Source: Castellaniella sp049650445
Lineage (GTDB): Bacteria > Pseudomonadota > Gammaproteobacteria > Burkholderiales > Burkholderiaceae_B
Length of the DNA: 64,000 nucleotides
Assembly: GCF_049650445.1 (NCBI RefSeq)
Contig: NZ_JBASAD010000016.1
Span: 124,001 to 188,000 of the forward strand
Reading direction: 5' to 3'
This document shows, in pieces, positions 25,928 through 32,819 of this stretch. How positions within the stretch are numbered: position 1 is the stretch's first letter; each line of letters begins with the position of its first letter. Position numbers and translations under genes: made by a program. The notes beneath the pieces were generated by a model. That model did not search any database and was not told where the DNA came from. It was given only the letters and a program-made list of their open reading frames with translations.

Positions 25928-27730
25928 TCATGTCCCGGTGCCCGACCCGCCGGGCGCGAGATACGGTTTGCCATACGCGGGTTCAGGATAGCGCAGCGGC
26001 GGCAACTGCCAGGTGCCGGTCGACGGCGGGCGCACGTTCGCGTCCACATGCACGTCGACGACGCAAGGCTGCCGCGCCGCCAGGGCCTGCTCGATCGCGG
26101 CGCGCAGTTCCTGGGGCCGGGTCACCGTATAGCCCTGGGCGCCGCAAGCGCGCGCCCAGGCGGCGAAATCCGGGTTGTAGGATTCGCCGGTGCGGCCATG
26201 GTAGAACGCCGTGCCGATCTCGCGGCCGTCGAACAGACCGTACTGCAGGTCGCGGATCGCTCCCCAGGCGAAATTGTTCCAGACCACCCAGACCACCGGC
26301 AGGTTGTACTCGACAGCGGTGCACAGGACATAAGGCGCCATGGTGAAGCCGCCGTCGCCGACCACCGCCACGCAGGGCCGGTCGGGGGCCGCAAGCTGCG
26401 CGCCCAGAATGCCGCACACGCCGAACCCCATGGACGAATAGCCCCAGCTATTGAGCATGCTGCCGGGCCGCCTGGCGCGCCAGAACTGCATGAACCAATT
26501 GTGATGCACGCCTGAATCCAGGGACAGGATGACGTCGTCGGGCAGCATCTCCTGCAAGGCGCCCACCACGAACTCGGGCCGCAAGGGGCTGGTCGAATCC
26601 TGGAAATGCGGCCGGATGAAGGATTCCCACTCGGCCTGCCAACCGGCGACCTCTCGCCGCCAGTCGCCATAGCGTGCCGAGGTCAGTTCGGGACGCGCAT
26701 CCAGCCCGGTCAGCAACTGCCGCGTGAAGACCTTGGCATCGGCGACGATTCCCACCGTAGGAGGATAGTTCCGCCCCAGTTCGGCAGGATCGATGTCCAC
26801 ATGAACCAGCCGGGTCTGCGGGAAGTTCCAGGAATACCCGGGAATCCAGGTCGAGGACGAACGGTCATCGAAACGCGTCCCGATCGTGAGGACCAGATCG
26901 GCGTGGCGGCCCGCCTGATTCGCCGGATAAGCGCCGTTGCGGCCGATGAAGCCCAGGACCAGGGGATCGTCGGCCGGCACGCAGCCCATGCCGTTGGGCG
27001 AGGTAATCACCGGAATACCCAGGCGACGCGCCAGCTCGGTCAGTTCGGGACCGGCCTCGGCCAGCGTCGCGCCATGGCCGATGAACAGGGCCGGCCGATG
27101 TGCAGCCGCCAGCAGGTCCAGGACGGCGCCTACGTCGGACTCGCGTGCCGAAGGACGTACCCGGTCGTCCAGCCGGGAGGACGGCGGCAACTCGACGTCG
27201 GCCTCTTCCTGGAAGACGTTGTAGGGGATGTCGAGGTTCACGGGGCCGGGCCGCCCCATCACCATGGCATCCATCGCCTGACGCAGCGCCAGCGGCAGCA
27301 TGTCCACCCGCGAAGGCTGGAACGAACGCTTCACCACCGGCCGGATCACCGAGGAAAAATCCGCCTGGTTGTGGGCGTACAGTTCCTGGAAAGGCGCGCG
27401 ATTGTGCTGGGACGTCGGAACGTTCGCCGTAATGGCCAGGAACGTCGAGGAGTCGGACAGGGCCGTGATCAGCGACATCACCAGATTCGCCGACCCCGGG
27501 CCGGTCGAGGTCAGCGTGGCCGCCGGCCGGTGCCGGACGCGATAGTAGGCATCGGCCATGTGCCCCGCACACTGCTCGTGCCGGGGCGAGACCAGCGTGA
27601 TCCGGTCCCGCGCGCCATGCAGGGCATCGAGGATGCCCACGTTGCCGTGGCCGCAAATGCCGAACACATAGGGAATCTTTTCCTGGATCAGGTATTCGAC
27701 GATCAGTTCGCCGCCCTTCATCATGGCCAT
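25928..27730 (-). CDS. ThDP-dependent enzyme (acetolactate synthase/2-oxo acid decarboxylase superfamily)
   Basis: 600-residue thiamine diphosphate enzyme. ThDP glutamate Glu52 in SPRHEQCAGHMADAY, Gly-rich GPGSANLVMSLITA, and the cofactor motif GDGG at 458 ending in NN at 485-486. The three domains (PYR, central, PP) are present at normal length. ATG 27730 has GGGAG 7 bases upstream; a longer open frame to 28132 is antisense to nothing useful and only overlaps the next gene. Acetolactate synthase itself is unlikely, as there is no small subunit and the setting is catabolic. With the aldehyde dehydrogenase upstream, a 2-oxo acid decarboxylase or acyl-transfer (sulfoacetaldehyde acetyltransferase-like) role is plausible but not shown. 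Confidence 0.85.
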   Translation of the reverse strand: MAMMKGGELIVEYLIQEKIPYVFGICGHGNVGILDALHGARDRITLVSPRHEQCAGHMADAYYRVRHRPAATLTSTGPGSANLVMSLITALSDSSTFLAITANVPTSQHNRAPFQELYAHNQADFSSVIRPVVKRSFQPSRVDMLPLALRQAMDAMVMGRPGPVNLDIPYNVFQEEADVELPPSSRLDDRVRPSARESDVGAVLDLLAAAHRPALFIGHGATLAEAGPELTELARRLGIPVITSPNGMGCVPADDPLVLGFIGRNGAYPANQAGRHADLVLTIGTRFDDRSSSTWIPGYSWNFPQTRLVHVDIDPAELGRNYPPTVGIVADAKVFTRQLLTGLDARPELTSARYGDWRREVAGWQAEWESFIRPHFQDSTSPLRPEFVVGALQEMLPDDVILSLDSGVHHNWFMQFWRARRPGSMLNSWGYSSMGFGVCGILGAQLAAPDRPCVAVVGDGGFTMAPYVLCTAVEYNLPVVWVVWNNFAWGAIRDLQYGLFDGREIGTAFYHGRTGESYNPDFAAWARACGAQGYTVTRPQELRAAIEQALAARQPCVVDVHVDANVRPPSTGTWQLPPLRYPEPAYGKPYLAPGGSGTGT

Positions 27731-27828
27731 CACATCACTCCCGCAAGGCCGGCCGATCCGGCCCAAGCTCAAAAATGTTCCGGACGTGCGGTACGACGCA
27801 CACGCGTGGACCGCGATCAGGCGGTCCG

Positions 27829-29262
27829 CTAGACCCGGATCGTCACCATCCGCTCCTCGCTCATTTCGCGCACTGCGTAGTGGGGTCCTTCCCTGCCGAA
27901 CCCGCTCTCTTTGGAACCCCCATAGGGCATCATATCGACCCGCGAGCTGGACGTCTCGTTGATGTGCACGCCCCCCACCCTCAGACGCCGAGCGGCGTCG
28001 AATGCCGCGTCCAGGCGATTGGTGAACAGGCCGGTCGCCAGGCCGTAAGGCGTGGCATTCACCCGTTCGATCGCCTCGTCCAGCGTCGTGAACGGGACCA
28101 CCGTCATCACCGGCCCGAAGACTTCCTGGCAACTGATCGGCAAGGATTCATCGACGTCGGCCAGCAGCGTGGGCGGCACCACCGCGCCGTGCCGGGCACC
28201 GCCCGCCAGCACGCGTGCACCCCGGGTCCGTGCCTCGTCGATCCATTGCTCCACGCGGCGTGCCGCCGCCAGGCTGATGAGCGGCCCCACCACAGTGTCC
28301 GCCCGATCGGGATCGCCACACGGCAGCGCCGACACCATGCCAGCAAGACGGGCCTCGACGCGATCGAGGATCGGCGTCTGAACCAGCAGGATCTGCACCG
28401 AGGTGCAGACCTGCCCCGCCTTGCGATAGGCCGCGCTCACGATCTTGGGCAGCGCGACGTCCAGGTCGGCATCGGCCGCCAGGATCGTGAAGGCGATGCT
28501 GCCGAGTTCCATCTGGGTGCGGCGCAGGCCGGCATGCTGCTGGATGTAGCGCCCGGCGGCGGTACTGCCCGTGAACGCATAGAAGCGCACGAGCGGCTCG
28601 TCCAGCAGCCATTGGGCGACCTCGGCGCCGCCGTGCAGGACGGACAGCAATCCCGACGGCAGGCCGGCCTCGAGCAAGGACTCGGCCAGAATCACCGCCG
28701 CACCCGGAGTATGCTCGGACGGCTTGAGGATCACGGCATTGCCGGCCGCCAGGGCCGGTGCGATCTTGTGCGCGACCGTATTGAGCGGCGCGTTGAACGG
28801 CGTGATGGCGCACACCACCCCCAGGGGAACCCTCAGCGTGAAGCCCAGCCGTCCTTGCTGCCCCGCCGCACCCTCCAGAGGGACCATCTCGCCCGACAGG
28901 GCCCGGGCCTCGTGCGCGGACAGGCGCAGTGTCTGGGCGCTGCGCCGCAATTCGTTCAGGGCATCCGATACGGGAAATCCGGCCTCCTGGCGCAAGACCG
29001 CCAGAACGTCGGCCTCGCGCCGCAACAGGACATCGGCGGCGCGATCCAGGATCTGGCCGCGTTCGAACGCGTCCAGCCTGTCGCTGCCAAAAGACTCCTG
29101 CGCGCACGACACCGCCTGGCGCACCTGATCGCGCGACGGCACGGCCATTTCGGCACAGACATCCTGGGTGTACTTGTCCAGCACCTGCCCGACCCGCTCG
29201 CCGTCGGTCCAGCCGCCGCCGATCAACAAACGGCATCGAGTCACTCGCCGTGTCTCTTCCAT
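27829..29262 (-). CDS. NAD(P)-dependent aldehyde dehydrogenase
   Basis: 477-residue aldehyde dehydrogenase. Catalytic Cys286 in AGQVCTSVQ, general base Glu252 in MELGS, oxyanion Asn157 in TPFNAPLN, and cofactor segment LKPSEHTPGAA. It looks most like the benzaldehyde/vanillin/lactaldehyde-type branch. Start ATG 29262 gives MEETRRVTRCRLLIGGG, with GGGA upstream; 15 further codons are possible. First gene of the operon aldehyde dehydrogenase - ThDP enzyme - cupin, divergent from a LysR regulator, with operator-like site 2 and a promoter between. Together with the ThDP enzyme it suggests 2-oxo acid to aldehyde to acid. Confidence 0.9.
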   Translation of the reverse strand: MEETRRVTRCRLLIGGGWTDGERVGQVLDKYTQDVCAEMAVPSRDQVRQAVSCAQESFGSDRLDAFERGQILDRAADVLLRREADVLAVLRQEAGFPVSDALNELRRSAQTLRLSAHEARALSGEMVPLEGAAGQQGRLGFTLRVPLGVVCAITPFNAPLNTVAHKIAPALAAGNAVILKPSEHTPGAAVILAESLLEAGLPSGLLSVLHGGAEVAQWLLDEPLVRFYAFTGSTAAGRYIQQHAGLRRTQMELGSIAFTILAADADLDVALPKIVSAAYRKAGQVCTSVQILLVQTPILDRVEARLAGMVSALPCGDPDRADTVVGPLISLAAARRVEQWIDEARTRGARVLAGGARHGAVVPPTLLADVDESLPISCQEVFGPVMTVVPFTTLDEAIERVNATPYGLATGLFTNRLDAAFDAARRLRVGGVHINETSSSRVDMMPYGGSKESGFGREGPHYAVREMSEERMVTIRV

Positions 29263-29353
29263 GTCTCGTCCCTTCGTCTCAGTGCGCTGGAGAACCGCTC
29301 GGGTCATGGCTTACGGCCGATCGAACCCAGGCGATGAGCAGCCTTTGCCGGCA

Positions 29354-29381
29354 TTATAGGAACGCGGAAAAATAGGTAAAA
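29354..29381 (-). promoter_or_regulatory. promoter of the aldehyde dehydrogenase operon
   Basis: On the minus strand TTTACC (29381-29376), 16 bases, then a perfect TATAAT (29359-29354). Operator-like site 2 ends 40 bases upstream of this -10, placing its centre near -64. Confidence 0.5.
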
Positions 29382-29392
29382 ATACTATTTTC
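29370..29392. repeat. inverted repeat next to LysR site 2
   Basis: AAAATAG and CTATTTT with a 9-base AT-rich spacer. It lies between site 2 and the aldehyde dehydrogenase -10, overlapping the -35, where the second half-site of a LysR tetramer would bind. Confidence 0.35.
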
Positions 29393-29399
29393 GGCGAAG

Positions 29400-29421
29400 G
29401 GGTATAAGCATAATATATAGC
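29400..29421 (-). promoter_or_regulatory. LysR operator-like site 2, between aldehyde dehydrogenase and LysR genes
   Basis: Read on the minus strand: GCTATAT, ATTAT, GCTTATACCC. Both blocks are identical to site 1. It points towards the aldehyde dehydrogenase operon and lies 49 bases before the LysR start, so it could both activate the operon and autoregulate. Confidence 0.65.
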
Positions 29422-29470
29422 GATCCGTCTTTCCCCTCATGCTCCCGTCGATCCCGTCCGGAACCGCGCC

Positions 29471-30409
29471 ATGAATCTCAAGCAGCTGCAGTATTTCGTC
29501 CAGATCGTCGAAAGCGGCAGCTTCGCCAAGGCTTCGCGCCAACTGTTCATCGCCCAGCCCGCGCTCAGCCAGCAACTGAGCAAACTCGAAGACGAGGTCG
29601 GCAAACCGCTGCTGCTACGCTCCCCAAAAGGCGTCACCCCCACGGAAAACGGGCTGGCCCTCTACCATCACGCCAAGTTCATGCTGCGCCAGCTCGACCA
29701 GGCGCTGTCGATCGCCCGCCAGGAAACCATGGAAACCCACGGCATGGTCACCGTGGGCCTGCCGGCCACCACGGTCTCGGCCCTGGGCCTGCCCCTGGTC
29801 CAGCGCATCCATGAACGCTACCCCCGGATTCTGCTGAACGTGGTCGAGGGCATGAGCGGCCATCTCAGCCAGATGATCCGCCTGGGGCAGCTCGACATCG
29901 CCATCCTGTTCAAGCCCAACGTCGGGACGGATCTGAACGCCGTCCCCATCATCGAAGAAGAACTGTTCGTCCTGCTGCCCCGGTCCAGTGCGCTGGTCGC
30001 GCCGCGCCGCGCCCGGATCACGCTGGCCGAGGCGGCCGAACTGCCCCTCATCCTCCCCACCAGCAAACACGGCCTGCGCCAGCGCATCGAAAGCGAACTC
30101 GAAGCACGCAATCTGTCGGCGCGCATCGTCGCCGAGATCGATTCGCTCTCCCTGCTCATGAACTGCGTCTACGCCGGCATGGGCGCCACCATCAAGCCCA
30201 TGTCCGCCCTGCAGCTCGAAGGCGAACGCGGCAAAGAGTGGCGGGCACTGGCCATCTCGGACGCGCAGATCACCCGCCGCAACTATCTCTACACCGTTTC
30301 CCACGAAATGCTGTCGCCGGCGGCCGCGCTGATCGCCTCCGAGATTCGCACCACAGTCCGCTGGCTGACCGAAACGGGCCGCTGGCCCACAGTCAGGCTG
30401 CTGGAATGA
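29471..30409 (+). CDS. LysR family regulator, probable controller of the catabolic island
   Basis: 312 residues. N-terminal HTH MNLKQLQYFVQIVESGSFAKASRQL continuing into QPALSQQLSKLEDEVGKPLLLR; effector domain from about 90, with GMVTVGLPATTVSALGLPLVQRIHERYP. The sequence is of the Nac/Cbl/TcuR-like subgroup, like the second regulator at 38792, to which it is visibly similar (VGLxxTTxxxLGLPL, VxLVE/VVEGxSGHL). Divergent from the aldehyde dehydrogenase operon. Three matching operator-like sites within 7 kb make it the best candidate for the binding protein. Confidence 0.92.
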   Translation: MNLKQLQYFVQIVESGSFAKASRQLFIAQPALSQQLSKLEDEVGKPLLLRSPKGVTPTENGLALYHHAKFMLRQLDQALSIARQETMETHGMVTVGLPATTVSALGLPLVQRIHERYPRILLNVVEGMSGHLSQMIRLGQLDIAILFKPNVGTDLNAVPIIEEELFVLLPRSSALVAPRRARITLAEAAELPLILPTSKHGLRQRIESELEARNLSARIVAEIDSLSLLMNCVYAGMGATIKPMSALQLEGERGKEWRALAISDAQITRRNYLYTVSHEMLSPAAALIASEIRTTVRWLTETGRWPTVRLLE

Positions 30410-30456
30410 AGCGCCGGCCGCGCTGATCCGGCGGTACGCACCGAGGGCGCCCATGG

Positions 30457-30478
30457 GCTATATGAATTGCCTATACCC
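30457..30478 (+). promoter_or_regulatory. LysR operator-like site 3, before the ABC importer
   Basis: GCTATAT, GAATT, GCCTATACCC. It ends 42 bases before a TATCAT that could be the -10 of the importer operon. Confidence 0.6.
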
Positions 30479-30496
30479 TATCTCGAAAAACGGTAT

Positions 30497-30526
30497 TTCA
30501 TGATGAGGGGAAATCACCCCTATCAT
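30497..30526 (+). promoter_or_regulatory. possible promoter of the ABC importer operon
   Basis: TTCATG, 18 bases, TATCAT. The spacer carries AGGGG-N6-CCCCT, which overlaps the -10 and could form a small hairpin or repressor site. Confidence 0.35.
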
Positions 30527-30585
30527 CAACCTGTCATTCCTACAAGAAGCAGCACTCCTGCAAACAATCCATCGGAGACAAGGCC

Positions 30586-31848
30586 ATGAAATACGGCAAG
30601 CAGAACACGGGCGCGTCGATACCGCGCCGTGCCGTGCTGAAGTCCGGCGCGGCATTGATCGGTAGCGCAGCTCTGGGTTTTCCCCTGCTGGGCAGAGCCC
30701 AGTCCGACGCCATCCGGATCGGTCACCTCACCCCCATGACGGGCTTCCTGGGTGCCCTGGGCAACTATGCCGTCATGGGCATCCAACTGGCCACAGAACA
30801 GATCAATGCGGGCGGCGGGCTGCTCGGCCGCAAGCTCGACGTGATCTCGGAGGACTCCGTCAACCCTCAGGTCGCCTCATCCAAAGCGCAGCGCATGATC
30901 GAACGCGACCACGTCGTGGCGCTGATGGGCGAGATCAGCTCGGCCTCCGCACTGGCCATCTCGCAAGTCGCCGCGCGCAACAAGATCCTGTTCCTGAACA
31001 CCGGCGCCCGGTCCGACACCCTGCGCGGCAAAGACTGCAACCGCTACACGTTCCACATCGACATCCCCGTCACGGTCATGGTCAATGCGGCGGGCGAGGC
31101 CCTGGCCCGGGACGGCCTGATCAAGGGCAAGAAGATCTACGCCCTGACCGCCGACTATCTGTTCGGCCACGACCTGTCGGCTGCAGTGCGCAAGTTCGTC
31201 GACTCGCATGGGGGCAGCTTGATCGGCGACGAACTGGTCGCCACCGACGTCACCGACTTCAGCCCCTATCTGCTCAAGATCCGCCAGGCCAAGCCCGACG
31301 TCGTCGCCTGCAATCTGGCGGGCAATCAGGTGACGAACTTCGTCAAGCAATACGCCGAGTTCGGCCTGCAATACCCGATCGCGGGCTTCAACCTGAACAC
31401 CGCCGACGCCTGGGCCGCCGGTCCCGGCAACCTGAGCGGCATCTGGCCCACCGTGTGGCACCACAAGCTGCAGACGCCCGGCACCCGGTCCTTCGTGGCC
31501 GAATTCACCAAGAAATACAACAAAATCCCCGAGAACCACGCCTGGATCGAATACGTGTCGCTCAAGATCCTCGCGCAAGGCATCACCGAGACCAAATCGA
31601 CCGACACCGACAAGCTCATCGCCTATTTCGAATCGGGCGCGCAGTTCGACATCCTCAAGGCGCGCAAGGCCTACTTCCGCCCCTGGGACCACCAACTCAT
31701 GCAGGAAGCCTACCCCTTCACCGTCATGCCCCCCGACCAGGTCAAGGGCCCGCAGGACTTCCTGGTCTTCGGCGACCCGGTCCCGGCGCCTGACCAGTCG
31801 CTTGAAGTGCTGGCACCGCCCAAGTCGGCCAACACCTGCGTCATGTAG
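30586..31848 (+). CDS. ABC transporter substrate-binding protein (Leu/Ile/Val-binding type)
   Basis: 420-residue periplasmic binding protein of the LivJ/LivK fold (Peripla_BP_6). The N-terminus has a twin-arginine-like signal (SIPRRAVLKSGAALIGSAALG, ending near GRAQS), so export may be by Tat. The mature part starts IRIGHLTPMTGFLGALGNYAVMGIQLA, the family's usual opening. ATG 30586 has GGAGA 7 bases upstream. First gene of the importer operon. Proteins of this class also bind aromatic and dicarboxylic acids, and the neighbours suggest a carboxylate rather than an amino acid. Confidence 0.92.
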   Translation: MKYGKQNTGASIPRRAVLKSGAALIGSAALGFPLLGRAQSDAIRIGHLTPMTGFLGALGNYAVMGIQLATEQINAGGGLLGRKLDVISEDSVNPQVASSKAQRMIERDHVVALMGEISSASALAISQVAARNKILFLNTGARSDTLRGKDCNRYTFHIDIPVTVMVNAAGEALARDGLIKGKKIYALTADYLFGHDLSAAVRKFVDSHGGSLIGDELVATDVTDFSPYLLKIRQAKPDVVACNLAGNQVTNFVKQYAEFGLQYPIAGFNLNTADAWAAGPGNLSGIWPTVWHHKLQTPGTRSFVAEFTKKYNKIPENHAWIEYVSLKILAQGITETKSTDTDKLIAYFESGAQFDILKARKAYFRPWDHQLMQEAYPFTVMPPDQVKGPQDFLVFGDPVPAPDQSLEVLAPPKSANTCVM

Positions 31849-31933
31849 TTCCGGCGCCGCCCGAGGCGGGGCACACGCCCCGTCCCGGGCCCGGCGGCAC
31901 GCGATCCCCCCCTTCCCTGCCTGGTGAGCGGAC

Positions 31934-32809
31934 ATGGAATTCACTTTTTTTCTGGAGCAGGCCGTCAACGGTCTGGTGCTCGGCGGCTACTACCTGCTGC
32001 TCGCCCTGGGCCTGTCCCTGATCTTCAGCGTCGGCGGCATCGTCAATCTCGCCCATGGGGCGTTCTACGCCCTGGGCGCCTACGTGTCCCTGGAGGTCAT
32101 GCGCCACCTGGGCTTCGGCGGCAGCATCCTCATCACGCCGGTGCTGGTAGCCCTGCTGGGCATCCTGTTCGAACGTTTCCTGCTGCGCCGCTTCTACACC
32201 GCCGATCCGATCCTCAGCCTGCTGATCACCTTCGCGCTGGCCATGGTGGTCGAACAACTGATCCGCATGATCTGGGGCGCCTCGCCGCTGCCCTCCACCA
32301 TGCCGGCCGCCTTCAAGGGTTCGATCTCCGCCGGCGATTTCCTGTTCTCGAAATACCGCCTCTTCATCCTGCTGGTGGTCCTGATCGTGATGAGCGGCAT
32401 CTGGCTGCTGCTGCACAAGACGCCTTTCGGCCGGGTCATCCGCGCCGGGGTCCAGAAACCCGACATGGTGGCCGCCCTCGGCATCCGCCTGCAGCCCTAC
32501 ATGACGGCGATCGTGATGCTGGGCGTCGGGACGGCCGCGCTCGGCGGCGTGCTGTTCGGCCCGATCACCGTCGTGCACCCCGCCATGGGGACCGAGATCA
32601 TGACCGTCGCCTTCGTGGTGGTCATCATCGGCGGACTGGGCAGCTTCTGGGGAGTCGTGCTGGCCGCGCTGCTGGTCGGCGTGGTGCGCGGCATCACGAT
32701 CTACTTCGAATCCGCCGCCGGCGAGGCCTCGATGTACGTGCTGATGTTTCTGGTGCTGATGTTCCGCCCGCGCGGCCTGCTCGGCAAGCGGATCGAGCGT
32801 TTCGAGTGA
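31934..32809 (+). CDS. branched-chain-type ABC transporter permease (LivH)
   Basis: 291-residue inner-membrane permease with about eight hydrophobic helices. MEFTFFLEQAVNGLVLGGYYLLLALGLSL, in steps, is the normal LivH beginning; AHGAFYALGAY and the EAA-like loop GRVIRAGVQKPDMVAALGI are conserved. Second gene of the operon; 10 bases separate it from the fused LivM-LivG-LivF gene. Confidence 0.94.
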   Translation: MEFTFFLEQAVNGLVLGGYYLLLALGLSLIFSVGGIVNLAHGAFYALGAYVSLEVMRHLGFGGSILITPVLVALLGILFERFLLRRFYTADPILSLLITFALAMVVEQLIRMIWGASPLPSTMPAAFKGSISAGDFLFSKYRLFILLVVLIVMSGIWLLLHKTPFGRVIRAGVQKPDMVAALGIRLQPYMTAIVMLGVGTAALGGVLFGPITVVHPAMGTEIMTVAFVVVIIGGLGSFWGVVLAALLVGVVRGITIYFESAAGEASMYVLMFLVLMFRPRGLLGKRIERFE

Positions 32810-32819
32810 GGCCGGCGAC

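Noticed and set aside
25928..27730. biosynthetic acetolactate synthase (ilvB)
   Set aside because: No regulatory small subunit gene and a catabolic setting; only the superfamily assignment is supported.
27731..28132. N-terminal extension of the ThDP enzyme
   Set aside because: The extension is antisense-phase sequence within the aldehyde dehydrogenase gene; the ribosome binding site supports ATG 27730.
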